Positions 16,930 to 25,525 of a stretch of DNA of 64,000 bases are shown piece by piece. The DNA is taken from the NCBI RefSeq assembly GCF_008704855.1, contig NZ_CP023691.1:5952001-6016000 (forward strand). The letters are read 5' to 3'. The notes under the pieces were generated by a model. That model worked only from the letters and a program-made list of their open reading frames with translations, was not told the origin of the DNA and ran no database searches. The translations under genes and the position numbers were made by a program. The stretch comes from Streptomyces platensis (GTDB lineage Bacteria; Actinomycetota; Actinomycetes; Streptomycetales; Streptomycetaceae). How positions within the stretch are numbered: position 1 is the first letter of the stretch; every line of letters starts with the position of its first letter.

Positions 16930-18009
16930 ATGTTCGAGGCGGTCGAAGAACTGATCGGCGAGCACGCCGATCTCGAGAAGCGGCTGGCCGACCCCGCGGT
17001 CCACGCCGACCAGCGCGAGGCCATGCGGCTCAACAAGCGTTATGCCGAGCTGACCCCGATCACCGCGACGTACCGCGACTGGAAGCAGACCGGCGAGGAC
17101 ATGGAGACCGCGCGCGAACTCGCCGCGGACGACCCGGACTTCGCCGACGAGGTCAAGGAGCTCGACGCCCGGCGCGGCGAGCTGACCGAGAAGCTGCGGC
17201 TGCTGCTCGTCCCGCGCGACCCCAGCGACGACAAGGACGTCATCCTCGAGGTCAAGGCCGGTGAGGGCGGCGAGGAGTCCGCGCTGTTCGCCGGCGACCT
17301 GCTGCGGATGTATCTGCGCTACGCCGAGCGGGCCGGCTGGAAGACCGAGATCCTGGAGGCCAACGAGTCCGACCTCGGCGGCTACAAGGACGTCCAGGTC
17401 GCCGTGAAGACCAAGGGCGGGGGCGGCGCCACCGAGCCCGGACAGGGCGTCTGGGCGCGGCTGAAGTACGAGGGCGGGGTGCACCGCGTCCAGCGGGTGC
17501 CCGCCACCGAGTCGCAGGGCCGCATCCACACCTCCGCGGCCGGTGTGCTGGTCACGCCGGAGGCCGAGGAGGTCGAGGTCGAGATCGGCCCCAACGACCT
17601 GCGGATCGATGTCTACCGCTCCTCCGGCCCCGGCGGCCAGTCGGTCAACACCACCGACTCCGCGGTGCGCATCACGCACCTGCCCACCGGCATCGTGGTC
17701 TCCTGCCAGAACGAGAAGAGCCAGCTCCAGAACAAGGAGCAGGCGCTGCGCATCCTGCGCTCCCGGCTGCTGGCCGCCGCCCAGGAAGAGGCCGAGCGGG
17801 AGGCGTCGGACGCCCGGCGCAGCCAGGTCCGCACGGTCGACCGCTCCGAGCGCATCCGGACGTACAACTTCCCGGAAAACCGCATCTCGGACCACCGGGT
17901 CGGCTTCAAGGCGTACAACTTGGACCAGGTGCTCGACGGCGAGCTCGATCCGGTCATCCAGGCGTGTGTCGACGCCGACTCGGCAGCGAAGCTCGCCGCC
18001 GCCCAGTAA
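16930..18009 (+). CDS. prfA: Peptide chain release factor 1
   Basis: 359 residues, normal for RF1. It has the codon-recognition PxT tripeptide (PAT in RVPATESQGRIHTS), specific for UAA/UAG, and the universal GGQ (G235-Q237) that triggers peptidyl-tRNA hydrolysis. The Gln is methylated by PrmC, encoded 80 nt downstream. GAGGAA lies 6 nt before the ATG. Pairing of prfA with prmC is a conserved arrangement. Confidence 0.98.
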   Translation: MFEAVEELIGEHADLEKRLADPAVHADQREAMRLNKRYAELTPITATYRDWKQTGEDMETARELAADDPDFADEVKELDARRGELTEKLRLLLVPRDPSDDKDVILEVKAGEGGEESALFAGDLLRMYLRYAERAGWKTEILEANESDLGGYKDVQVAVKTKGGGGATEPGQGVWARLKYEGGVHRVQRVPATESQGRIHTSAAGVLVTPEAEEVEVEIGPNDLRIDVYRSSGPGGQSVNTTDSAVRITHLPTGIVVSCQNEKSQLQNKEQALRILRSRLLAAAQEEAEREASDARRSQVRTVDRSERIRTYNFPENRISDHRVGFKAYNLDQVLDGELDPVIQACVDADSAAKLAAAQ

Positions 18010-18089
18010 GCCCGCACGACCCGGTACGCCCCGGCCGGTCGACGGCGAACCCGCACCATGAAGACGCAGCGCACTAGGAGGAAGGCCCC

Positions 18090-18935
18090 GTGAACCTTCT
18101 GCTCGCCGAGGTGGCCCAGGCCACCCAGCGGCTGGCCGACGCCGGTGTGCCCTCGCCGCGCTTCGACGCCGAGGAACTCGCCGCGTTCGTGCACGGCGTC
18201 AAACGGGGGGAGCTGCACCACGTCAAGGACGCGGACTTCGACGCCCGCTACTGGGAGGCCGTCGCCCGCCGCGAGGCCCGTGAGCCGCTCCAGCACATCA
18301 CCGGACGGGCGTTCTTCCGCTACCTCGAACTCGCCGTCGGGCCGGGGGTGTTCGTACCCCGCCCGGAGACCGAATCGGTGGTCGGCTGGGCGATAGACGC
18401 CGTCCGGGCCATGGACGTCGTCGAACCGCTGATCGTCGACCTGTGCACCGGCTCGGGGGCGATCGCCCTCGCCCTGGCCCAGGAGGTCCCCCGCTCGCGG
18501 GTGCACGCCGTGGAGCTGTCCGACGAGGCCCTGGACTACGCCCGCAAGAACGTCGAGGGGTCCCGCGTCGTTCTCCATCAGGGCGACGCGCTGACCGCGC
18601 TTCCCGAACTGGACGGGCAGGTCGACCTGGTCGTCTCCAACCCGCCGTACATCCCGCTGACCGAGTGGGAGTACGTCGCACCCGAGGCCCGCGACCACGA
18701 CCCCGAGCTCGCGCTGTTCTCGGGCCAGGACGGCCTGGACACCATCCGGGGCATCGAGCGGACCGCACACCGTCTGCTGCGCCCCGGCGGCGTGGTCGTC
18801 ATCGAGCATGCCGACACCCAGGGCGGGCAGGTGCCGTGGATCTTCACCGAGGAGCGGGGCTGGGCCGATGCGGCCGATCACCCGGACCTCAACAACAGGC
18901 CCCGTTTCGCCACCGCGCGCCGGGCGACGCCATGA
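18090..18935 (+). CDS. prmC: Release factor glutamine methyltransferase
   Basis: 281 residues, SAM-dependent. Methylates the GGQ glutamine of RF1 and RF2. It has an N-terminal helical substrate domain (residues 1-75), then the methyltransferase with VDLCTGSGAIALALA (SAM loop) and the catalytic N184-PPY. The GTG start has a strong AGGAGG 9 nt upstream. It follows prfA by 80 nt in the same direction and precedes the threonylcarbamoyl synthase gene by 70 nt. Confidence 0.97.
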   Translation: MNLLLAEVAQATQRLADAGVPSPRFDAEELAAFVHGVKRGELHHVKDADFDARYWEAVARREAREPLQHITGRAFFRYLELAVGPGVFVPRPETESVVGWAIDAVRAMDVVEPLIVDLCTGSGAIALALAQEVPRSRVHAVELSDEALDYARKNVEGSRVVLHQGDALTALPELDGQVDLVVSNPPYIPLTEWEYVAPEARDHDPELALFSGQDGLDTIRGIERTAHRLLRPGGVVVIEHADTQGGQVPWIFTEERGWADAADHPDLNNRPRFATARRATP

Positions 18936-19005
18936 CGCGTTTCGCTTCGGCGCCTGATGCAGCCGATGCATCCGAAGTATTCGTTTCGCACGAGGAGGTC
19001 CCGTA

Positions 19006-19653
19006 ATGGCACGGCGATACGACTGCAGCGACGCGACCGACCGCACCACCGGTCTGCGCGAGGCCGCCTCGGCCGTCCGCCGCGGTGAGCTGGTCGTGCT
19101 GCCGACCGACACCGTCTACGGCATCGGCGCGGACGCCTTCAGCGCCGAGGCCGTCGGCGACCTGCTGGAGGCCAAGGGCCGCGGCCGCGGTATGCCCTCG
19201 CCGGTCCTCGTCGGGTCCCCCAACACCCTGCACGGCCTGGTCACCGACTTCTCCGAGCAGGCCTGGGAGCTGGTCGACGCCTTCTGGCCCGGTGCGCTCA
19301 CCCTCGTCGCCAAGCACCAGCCGTCGCTGACCTGGGACCTGGGCGAGACCCGGGGCACGGTCGCCGTACGGATGCCGCTGCACCCCGTCGCGATCGAGCT
19401 GCTCACCGAGTTCGGTCCGATGGCCGTCTCCAGTGCCAACCTCACCGGCCACCCGTCCCCGCAGGACTGCGACGCCGCACAGGAAATGCTGGGCGACTCG
19501 GTCTCCGTCTATCTGGACGGCGGTCCCACGCCCGCCGCCGTACCGTCCTCGATCGTCGATGTCACCGGCAAGACGCCGGTGCTGCTGCGCGAGGGCGCGA
19601 TCAGCGCGGAAGAGCTGCGCAAGGTGGTACCCGAGCTCGAGGTGGCCAATTGA
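19006..19653 (+). CDS. tsaC: L-threonylcarbamoyladenylate synthase (TsaC/YrdC/Sua5 family)
   Basis: 215 residues, the short TsaC form without the Sua5 C-terminal domain. Makes threonylcarbamoyl-AMP from Thr, bicarbonate and ATP for the t6A37 modification of ANN-decoding tRNAs. Signatures: a YrdC fold with VVLPTDTVYGIGADAF, KGRGRGMPSPVLV, FWPGALTLV, GTVAVRMPLHP and MAVSSANLTGHPSP. GAGGAGG lies 7 nt before the ATG. The next ORF overlaps its stop codon (TGATG), so translation is coupled. Confidence 0.95.
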   Translation: MARRYDCSDATDRTTGLREAASAVRRGELVVLPTDTVYGIGADAFSAEAVGDLLEAKGRGRGMPSPVLVGSPNTLHGLVTDFSEQAWELVDAFWPGALTLVAKHQPSLTWDLGETRGTVAVRMPLHPVAIELLTEFGPMAVSSANLTGHPSPQDCDAAQEMLGDSVSVYLDGGPTPAAVPSSIVDVTGKTPVLLREGAISAEELRKVVPELEVAN

Positions 19654-20327
19654 TGGCGCCCCCGGGGCGTGGCATAGCGGGACCAGGTGGCGACACTCCT
19701 GTACCCCCTCCCTCCCCTTTTCGGATTCTCCACGTCAGCACCGGCAACGTCTGCCGCTCGCCGATCACCGAGCGGCTGCACCGCCATGCCCTGGAACTGC
19801 GGCTCGGTGCGGCGCGCAGTGGCGGGCTGCTCGTGGAGAGCGCCGGAACCTGGGGCCACGAGGGCGCCCCGATGGAGACGCACGCCGCCACGGTGCTCAC
19901 CGACTACGGTGCCGACCCGGCCGGCTTCCTCGGCCGTGAGCTGCTCGACGAGCACGTCATCCGGGCCGACCTGGTGCTCACCGCCACCCGCGACCACCGC
20001 GCCCAGGTCATCTCGATGGGCCATTCGGCGGGGCTGCGCACCTTCACGCTGAAGGAGTTCAACCGGCTGGTGCGGGCCATAGACCCGGCCACGCTGCCCG
20101 AGCCCGATCCGGACCTGCCGGACGGCGGGCTGGTCGAGCGCGCCCGTGCGCTGGTCGGCGCCGCCGCGGCGCTGCGCGGCTGGCTGCTGGCGCCCAACCC
20201 GCAGTCCGACGAGGTCTACGACCCCTACGGCGCCCCCATCACCTTCTTCCGCTCCATCGGCGACGAGATCAACCAGGCGCTCGACCCGGTCGTCACCGCC
20301 CTCACGGGACTCCCGGCGCGCGCCTAG
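19653..20327 (+). CDS. Low-molecular-weight protein-tyrosine-phosphatase homologue with Ser in place of the nucleophile Cys
   Basis: 224 residues, longer than the usual ~150, with a Pro/Gly-rich 22-residue lead. Residues 24-40 read RILHVSTGNVCRSPITE. The family P-loop is C-x5-R-[ST] (CxGNxCRS); here the catalytic Cys position is S29 (codon AGC), while the second Cys (C34), R35 and the general-acid DPY motif (D190-Y192) are kept. A classical phosphocysteine mechanism is therefore not possible, so this may be a phosphotyrosine-binding pseudophosphatase or an enzyme of another chemistry. The ATG overlaps the tsaC stop, so it is co-translated with tsaC. Confidence 0.85.
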   Translation: MAPPGRGIAGPGGDTPVPPPSPFRILHVSTGNVCRSPITERLHRHALELRLGAARSGGLLVESAGTWGHEGAPMETHAATVLTDYGADPAGFLGRELLDEHVIRADLVLTATRDHRAQVISMGHSAGLRTFTLKEFNRLVRAIDPATLPEPDPDLPDGGLVERARALVGAAAALRGWLLAPNPQSDEVYDPYGAPITFFRSIGDEINQALDPVVTALTGLPARA

Positions 20328-20502
20328 ACGCCCCGGCGCGGGCCCAGGCGCGCTGTCCCGCCGGACAGGCCCCCGGAGCCCGTGCCGAGCGGTCCGGGTC
20401 CCGGGGTGGCCTGCGGGCCCCCGAGCGGCCCGCACACCGCGCTTGATCGCCCTGCCGCGCCTACATTGGGACTACGTCCCCGTACGAGGCCCGGAGCAAG
20501 CG

Positions 20503-21891
20503 ATGCCTGCCACCACCGCGTCACCCCGTAGCGAGACCCCGGACACCCTTTCCCCGGCCCCCGCGCCCGCTGCCGGCGCCGGTCCGGACGAGACCGTCGA
20601 AGACCGGGCGCGGGCCGCCCGTGAGGCCGGGACCCGGCCGGCCGGCTCCCCGGACTTCGCCGCCCTGCTGCGCCAGGACCCGGAGATCGCCGGCGTACTG
20701 CTCGGGGAGAGCGCCCGGCAGAGCGACGGACTCCAGCTGATCGCCGCGGAGAACTTCACCTCGCCGGCCGTCCTCGCCGCCCTCGGGTCTCCCTTGGGCA
20801 ACAAATACGCCGAGGGCTATCCGGGGGCACGGCACCACGGCGGCTGCGAGATCGTCGACCTCGCCGAGCGGATCGCGGTGGAGCGCGCCAAGGCCCTCTT
20901 CGGCGCCGAACACGCCAACGTCCAGGCCCACTCCGGGTCTTCGGCCGTGCTGGCCGCCTACGCCGCCCTGCTGCGCCCCGGAGACACCGTTCTGGCCATG
21001 TCCCTCCCGCACGGCGGACACCTCACCCATGGATCACCGGCCAACTTCTCCGGCCGCTGGTTCGACTTCGCCGGCTACGGCGTCGACGAGGAGACCGGCC
21101 TGCTCGACTACGACGCGATCCGCGAGCTGGCCCGCGCCCGCCGGCCCAAGGCCATCGTCTGCGGCTCGATCTCCTATCCCCGGCACCTCGACTACGCCGC
21201 CTTCCGTGACATCGCCGACGAGACCGGCGCCTACCTGATCGCGGATGTCGCGCACCCCCTGGGGCTGATCGCCGGGGGAGCGGCGCCCAGCCCCGTCCCG
21301 TACGCCGATGTGGTGTGCGGAACCACACACAAGGTGCTGCGCGGGCCGCGCGGCGGGCTGATCCTGTGCGGCACGAAGCTGGCCGAGCGGATCGACCGCG
21401 CGGTGTTCCCCTTCACCCAAGGGGGCGCCCAGATGAACTCCGTCGCCGCCAAGGCCGTGGCCTTCGCGGAGGCCGCCACGCCCGCCTTCGGCGCGTATGC
21501 CCATCAGGTCACGGCCAATGCCCGCGCGCTCGCCGAGGCGCTCGCCGGACACGGTCTGACCATCAACACCGGCGGCACCGACACCCATCTGATCACCGCA
21601 GATACCGCTCCGCTGGGCCTGGACGCGCGCACCGCCCGGGGCCGGCTGGCCGCCGCCGGTATCGTGCTGGACACCTGCGCGCTGCCGTGCGCCGAGCCCC
21701 CCGGCGTTCTCGCGGCGGGCCGGACCGGCATCCGGATGGGCACCGCCGCGGTGACGACCCAGGGCATGGGCGAGACCGAGATGAAGGCGGTCGCCGAGCT
21801 GATCGTGGCGGCGCTGGAGGAGGACGGTGCGGTCCGCTCCCGTACCGTCGCTTTGGTCCACGGTTTCCCGCCATATCCCGATCACGGATGA
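20503..21891 (+). CDS. glyA: Serine hydroxymethyltransferase, diverged paralogue
   Basis: 462 residues. Fold-I PLP enzyme; SHMT interconverts serine and glycine with tetrahydrofolate. Intact: LIAAENFTS (active-site Glu), NKYAEGYPG, SLPHGGHLTHGSP, DVAHPLGLIAGG and the Schiff-base lysine in GTTHKVLRGPRGG. Differences: the usual RYYGGCE is RHHGGCE, replacing a normally conserved tyrosine, and about 50 extra Ala/Pro/Glu-rich residues precede the fold. ATG 20503 is chosen because GGAG lies 8 nt upstream; a longer upstream frame has none. Housekeeping SHMT may be encoded elsewhere. Activity is probable but its specificity is uncertain. Confidence 0.88.
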   Translation: MPATTASPRSETPDTLSPAPAPAAGAGPDETVEDRARAAREAGTRPAGSPDFAALLRQDPEIAGVLLGESARQSDGLQLIAAENFTSPAVLAALGSPLGNKYAEGYPGARHHGGCEIVDLAERIAVERAKALFGAEHANVQAHSGSSAVLAAYAALLRPGDTVLAMSLPHGGHLTHGSPANFSGRWFDFAGYGVDEETGLLDYDAIRELARARRPKAIVCGSISYPRHLDYAAFRDIADETGAYLIADVAHPLGLIAGGAAPSPVPYADVVCGTTHKVLRGPRGGLILCGTKLAERIDRAVFPFTQGGAQMNSVAAKAVAFAEAATPAFGAYAHQVTANARALAEALAGHGLTINTGGTDTHLITADTAPLGLDARTARGRLAAAGIVLDTCALPCAEPPGVLAAGRTGIRMGTAAVTTQGMGETEMKAVAELIVAALEEDGAVRSRTVALVHGFPPYPDHG

Positions 21892-21990
21892 CGGCGGGAA
21901 CCATCCGCTGACGCCCGGCGTCTTTTCCTGTATTCACGGCCAGGGGGCGGACACGCATAGGGTGTGGGGCTGTGATGGCCAGCTATACCA

Positions 21991-23346
21991 ATGGGGCAGC
22001 CCGTGCGTGAATACCTGCTGACGCTGTGCGTCACGGCCGCGGTGACCTACCTGCTGACCGGCCCGGTGCGGAAATTCGCCATCGCGGCCGGGGCGATGCC
22101 GGAGATCCGCGCGCGTGATGTGCACCGCGAGCCGACGCCACGACTCGGCGGCATCGCGATGTTCGGCGGGCTCTGCGCCGGCCTGCTGGTCGCCTCGCAT
22201 CTGACCAACCTCAAGACCGTCTTCGAGAACTCCAACGAGCCCCGGGCGCTGCTCTCCGGCGCCGCGCTGATCTGGATCCTCGGCGTCCTGGACGACAAGT
22301 GGGGCGTGGACGCGCTGGTCAAGCTCGGCGGCCAGATGATCGCCGCGGGCGTGATGGTCCTCCAGGGCCTGACGATCCTCTGGATCCCGATCCCCGGTGT
22401 CGGCACGGTCTCCCTCACCCCGATGCAGGGCACCCTGCTGACCGTCGCCCTCGTCGTGATCACCATCAACGCGGTGAACTTCGTGGACGGCCTGGACGGT
22501 CTCGCCTCCGGCATGGTGTGCATCGCCGCCGCGGCGTTCTTCATGTACGCGTACCGGATGTGGTTCGGCTACGGCATCGAGGCGGCCGCGCCCGCAACGC
22601 TGTTCTCGGTCGTTCTCATGGGCATGTGCCTCGGCTTCCTGCCGCACAACATGCACCCGGCGCGGATCTTCATGGGCGACTCGGGATCGATGCTGATCGG
22701 CCTGGTCATGGCCGCGGGCGCGGTCTCGGTGACCGGCCAGGTCGACCCGGACCTGCTCAACGTCAAGGCGGGCGGTCTGCGTGAGGCGACCCACGCGATG
22801 GTGCCGGTCTACATCCCGCTGCTGCTGCCGCTGACGATCATCGCGGTGCCGGTCGCCGACCTGATCCTGGCGATCGTGCGGCGTACGTGGCAGGGCCAGT
22901 CGCCGTTCGCCGCCGACCGCGGCCATCTGCACCACCGGCTGCTGGAGATCGGGCACTCGCACAGCCGGGCCGTGCTGATCATGTACTTCTGGTCGGCGCT
23001 GATCGCCTTCGGCGCGGTCGCCTACTCCGCGAACAACGCGAGCATGTGGATCGTGCTGGGCATCGTGCTGCTGAGCGCGGTGGGTCTGGTGCTGCTTCTG
23101 CTGCCGCGCTTCACGCCGCGGGCGCCCCTCTGGGCGGAGTGGATGGTGCCGCCGCGCTACCGCCGGATCGCCCCCGCGACGGCGCCGGCCGCGACGACGG
23201 ACGCGACCGGCGTGGCACTGGACGACGAGAGCGCCGCCGGGCCGGAGGAGGAGCGGGAGCCGGTTCCGGCGGGCCTCCACGGGGCCACCGCGATCGGGGA
23301 CCGCTCACGCTTCGTGGGTCGCCGGAAGGCGGACAGTCACCGCTGA
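21991..23346 (+). CDS. Polyprenyl-phosphate GlcNAc-1-phosphate transferase (WecA/MraY superfamily)
   Basis: 451 residues with about eleven membrane segments. Transfers a sugar-1-phosphate from a UDP-sugar to polyprenyl phosphate, the first step of lipid-linked glycan assembly. Motifs: the LDDKWGVD aspartate pair, NFVDGLDGLA, IFMGDSGS and the loop HLHHRLLEIGHSHSR, which favours WecA/TagO over MraY. The C-terminal ~70 residues are a charged cytoplasmic tail. The start is ambiguous: ATG 21991 (used here) or GTG 22003, the latter with GGGG 6 nt upstream. A TAGGGT box at 21958-21963 could be the -10. It lies directly before the atp operon, as known in Streptomyces. Confidence 0.92.
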   Translation: MGQPVREYLLTLCVTAAVTYLLTGPVRKFAIAAGAMPEIRARDVHREPTPRLGGIAMFGGLCAGLLVASHLTNLKTVFENSNEPRALLSGAALIWILGVLDDKWGVDALVKLGGQMIAAGVMVLQGLTILWIPIPGVGTVSLTPMQGTLLTVALVVITINAVNFVDGLDGLASGMVCIAAAAFFMYAYRMWFGYGIEAAAPATLFSVVLMGMCLGFLPHNMHPARIFMGDSGSMLIGLVMAAGAVSVTGQVDPDLLNVKAGGLREATHAMVPVYIPLLLPLTIIAVPVADLILAIVRRTWQGQSPFAADRGHLHHRLLEIGHSHSRAVLIMYFWSALIAFGAVAYSANNASMWIVLGIVLLSAVGLVLLLLPRFTPRAPLWAEWMVPPRYRRIAPATAPAATTDATGVALDDESAAGPEEEREPVPAGLHGATAIGDRSRFVGRRKADSHR

Positions 23347-23451
23347 TCCAGAGGTTCGATCGCCCGAACGTGCCTCAAGAATCGGGACGGTTGACTCCAT
23401 ACCAGACATAAGGCGGCCCGTCAGTGCACCAACGCGCACGTTCACGCTCAG

Positions 23452-23469
23452 GTGTGACAGGGTCCACAC
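23452..23469. promoter_or_regulatory. Dyad upstream of atpI
   Basis: Inverted repeat GTGTG-N8-CACAC. It lies 30 nt before the Rex-like site and may be a second site of the same or another regulator (CRP-type GTG...CAC pattern). Confidence 0.3.
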
Positions 23470-23498
23470 GAACCAGGTAAAGACCTCATCAAATAGTT

Positions 23499-23514
23499 TG
23501 TGATACCGTTCACG
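23499..23514. promoter_or_regulatory. Rex-like redox operator upstream of the atp operon
   Basis: TGTGATACCGTTCACG matches the Rex operator TGTGAACNNNTTCACA at 10 of 13 defined positions, including both TGTGA and TTCAC half-sites. It lies 122 nt before atpI. Rex senses NADH/NAD+ and represses respiratory operons in Streptomyces. A CRP-type reading (GTG-N8-CAC) is the alternative. Confidence 0.5.
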
Positions 23515-23635
23515 AAACCCGGCGATAGAGCCGAAGGGCCGTAGTGCGACTGCCCTTGGGCCGCAGGTTCCGCCTCAGGCCGGGTCTACGCTCGTCCATG
23601 ACGACACACCCCACATCTTTTGCCGGAGCGCCGCC

Positions 23636-24073
23636 ATGCAGTCGAATGACGCCCGACTACTCCTTCACGCCGTTGTGCCCACCCTCGCCATCGGCGCTGT
23701 CGCCGTTGCCGTGAGCGGCGCGGTCGCAGGTGTGCCGGGAGCGCTCGGCGCCGTCATCGGCACCGTGCTGGTGCTGCTCGTGATGGGGGCCGGTCTCGTC
23801 GTCCTGCAAAAGACCGCGAAGAACCACCCGCAGCTGTTCCAGATGATGGGCCTGCTGCTGTACACCGTGCAGATCCTGTTCGTGGCGGTCTTCCTGATCG
23901 CGTTCAAGGACACCACGTTCTTCGATACCAAGGCTTTTGCGTTCACCTTGCTCGGCGCCACCCTCGTGTGGATCGCGGCACAGACCCGCGGTCATATGAA
24001 GGCGAAGATTCTGTACGTGGAACCCGACTCCGCCGGGACGAAGAAGGCGGAGACGGCGGGGTCGCCGACGTGA
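23636..24073 (+). CDS. atpI: ATP synthase protein I
   Basis: 145 residues with four hydrophobic segments (about 10-30, 36-55, 70-90, 98-115) and a charged C-terminus. Position directly before atpB and the membrane pattern identify AtpI, an assembly helper for the c-ring. Sequence conservation in this family is low, so the call rests mostly on context. GGAG lies about 8 nt before the ATG. Confidence 0.85.
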   Translation: MQSNDARLLLHAVVPTLAIGAVAVAVSGAVAGVPGALGAVIGTVLVLLVMGAGLVVLQKTAKNHPQLFQMMGLLLYTVQILFVAVFLIAFKDTTFFDTKAFAFTLLGATLVWIAAQTRGHMKAKILYVEPDSAGTKKAETAGSPT

Positions 24074-24337
24074 CACGTAGGGCCGAGATAAATGCCCTCT
24101 TGCGGGCCTGCTATCGTCCGGTTCCAACTGCGGCACAGTTGGCGCAGGCGGCTGAGCTCCCGGGTTCCACTCGATGGAACGGGCAGTTCTCGCGGCCAAT
24201 GCCTGTGATGTGGCCGGGCCCAGCGCCCGCCAGCCGCCCCCTAATCCGTAAGACCAGTCCAGTGCCGCTCCGTGGCTCAACGCCGCGCCGACACAACGAG
24301 GTTGCCGTACCCATGCGCCACGCTGAAGGAGCTCGCG
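24074..24337 (+). other. 264-nt atpI-atpB gap
   Basis: No ORF with a start signal. Contains a 7-bp hairpin CCAACTG/CAGTTGG (about 24125-24143) and a TATCGT hexamer (24112-24117) that could be an internal -10. Possible second promoter or leader for atpB. Confidence 0.35.
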
Positions 24338-25147
24338 GTGAGTGCTGAAACGATGCTCGCCTTCGAGACCGACTGCCACATCTTTTCCGGCTGTGGCTTC
24401 GAGGCCCCGGGCCTTCATTCGTTCGTCTTCGAACCCCTCTTCACCATCGGTGGCTACGAGTTCAACAAGCCGATGCTGCTGGCGTTCCTCAGCACGGTGG
24501 TCGTGGTGTGGTTCTTCTGGGCCGCTTTCGGCCGGGCGAAGGTGGTGCCCGGAAAGCTCCAGATGATCGGCGAAGCGGGCTACGACTTCGTGCGCCGCGG
24601 GCTCGTCTATGACGCGCTGGGGAAGAAGGAGGGCGACAAGTACGTCCCCTTCATGGTCTCGCTGTTCTTCTTCGTATGGGTCATGAACATCTGGTCCATC
24701 ATCCCGGTCATGGCGTTCCCGGTGACGTCGGTCATTGCCTTCCCGATGGGCCTGGCCCTGGTGGTCTATGTCCTCTGGCTGACCCTGACGTTCAAGAAGC
24801 AGGGTTTCGTCGGCGGCCTGAAGAACATCACCGGCTACGACAAGTCGCTCGGCTGGGTGCTGCCGCTGATCATGGTGCTCGAACTGCTTCAGCACCTGAT
24901 CATCCGCCCCTTCACCCACGCGGTCCGACTGTTCGCGAACATGTTCGCGGGTCACCTGCTGATCCTGCTGTTCACCATTGCCAGCTGGTACCTGCTGAAC
25001 GGCATCGGCATCGTCTACGCGAGCGCATCCTTCGTGATGACCATCGTGATGACCGCCTTCGAGCTCTTCATCCAGGCCGTCCAGGCGTATGTCTTCGTCC
25101 TCCTGGCCTGCAACTACGTCCAGGGCGCGCTCGCCGAGCACCACTGA
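24338..25147 (+). CDS. atpB: ATP synthase subunit a
   Basis: 269 residues from GTG 24338, set by AAGGAG 6 nt upstream; an in-frame extension to 24272 lacks a signal. Fo subunit a forms the proton half-channels. The essential arginine of helix 4 lies in HAVRLFANMFAGHLL, and the C-terminal helix FELFIQAVQAYVFVLLACNYVQGA is typical. About five or six membrane helices. It leads the structural genes of the operon. Confidence 0.97.
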   Translation: MSAETMLAFETDCHIFSGCGFEAPGLHSFVFEPLFTIGGYEFNKPMLLAFLSTVVVVWFFWAAFGRAKVVPGKLQMIGEAGYDFVRRGLVYDALGKKEGDKYVPFMVSLFFFVWVMNIWSIIPVMAFPVTSVIAFPMGLALVVYVLWLTLTFKKQGFVGGLKNITGYDKSLGWVLPLIMVLELLQHLIIRPFTHAVRLFANMFAGHLLILLFTIASWYLLNGIGIVYASASFVMTIVMTAFELFIQAVQAYVFVLLACNYVQGALAEHH

Positions 25148-25223
25148 GCGCCCTCGCTCCCAGCCCAACAGCTGTCCGGTGGCCAACCCCCATCGGTCCG
25201 TGAAATGAGAAGGAAGTAACGGC

Positions 25224-25484
25224 ATGTCCGCTGCTCTCGAAATGGTCAACCTCGCCGCCGGCTCCGCCAAGACCAACGTCGTCGGCAACGTCGCCTCCAT
25301 CGGTTACGGCCTGGCCGCGATCGGCCCCGGCGTCGGCGTCGGCATCATCTTCGGTAACGGCACCCAGGCCCTGGCCCGTCAGCCCGAGGCGGCCGGCCTG
25401 ATCCGCACCAACCAGATCATGGGTTTCGCCTTCTGTGAGGCGCTCGCCCTGATCGGCATCGTCATGGGCTTCGTTTACCAGTAA
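25224..25484 (+). CDS. atpE: ATP synthase subunit c
   Basis: 86 residues, a two-helix hairpin. Helix 1 is Gly-rich, the polar loop has R52-Q53-P54, and helix 2 carries the proton-binding carboxylate E72 in AFCEALALIG. Glu rather than Asp, and a Gly-rich first helix, are usual in actinobacteria. GAAGGAAG precedes the ATG. Forms the rotating ring of Fo. Confidence 0.98.
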   Translation: MSAALEMVNLAAGSAKTNVVGNVASIGYGLAAIGPGVGVGIIFGNGTQALARQPEAAGLIRTNQIMGFAFCEALALIGIVMGFVYQ

Positions 25485-25525
25485 ACGAACCCTTCGACTA
25501 TCCCATTTAGACGGAAGGCACTGAT

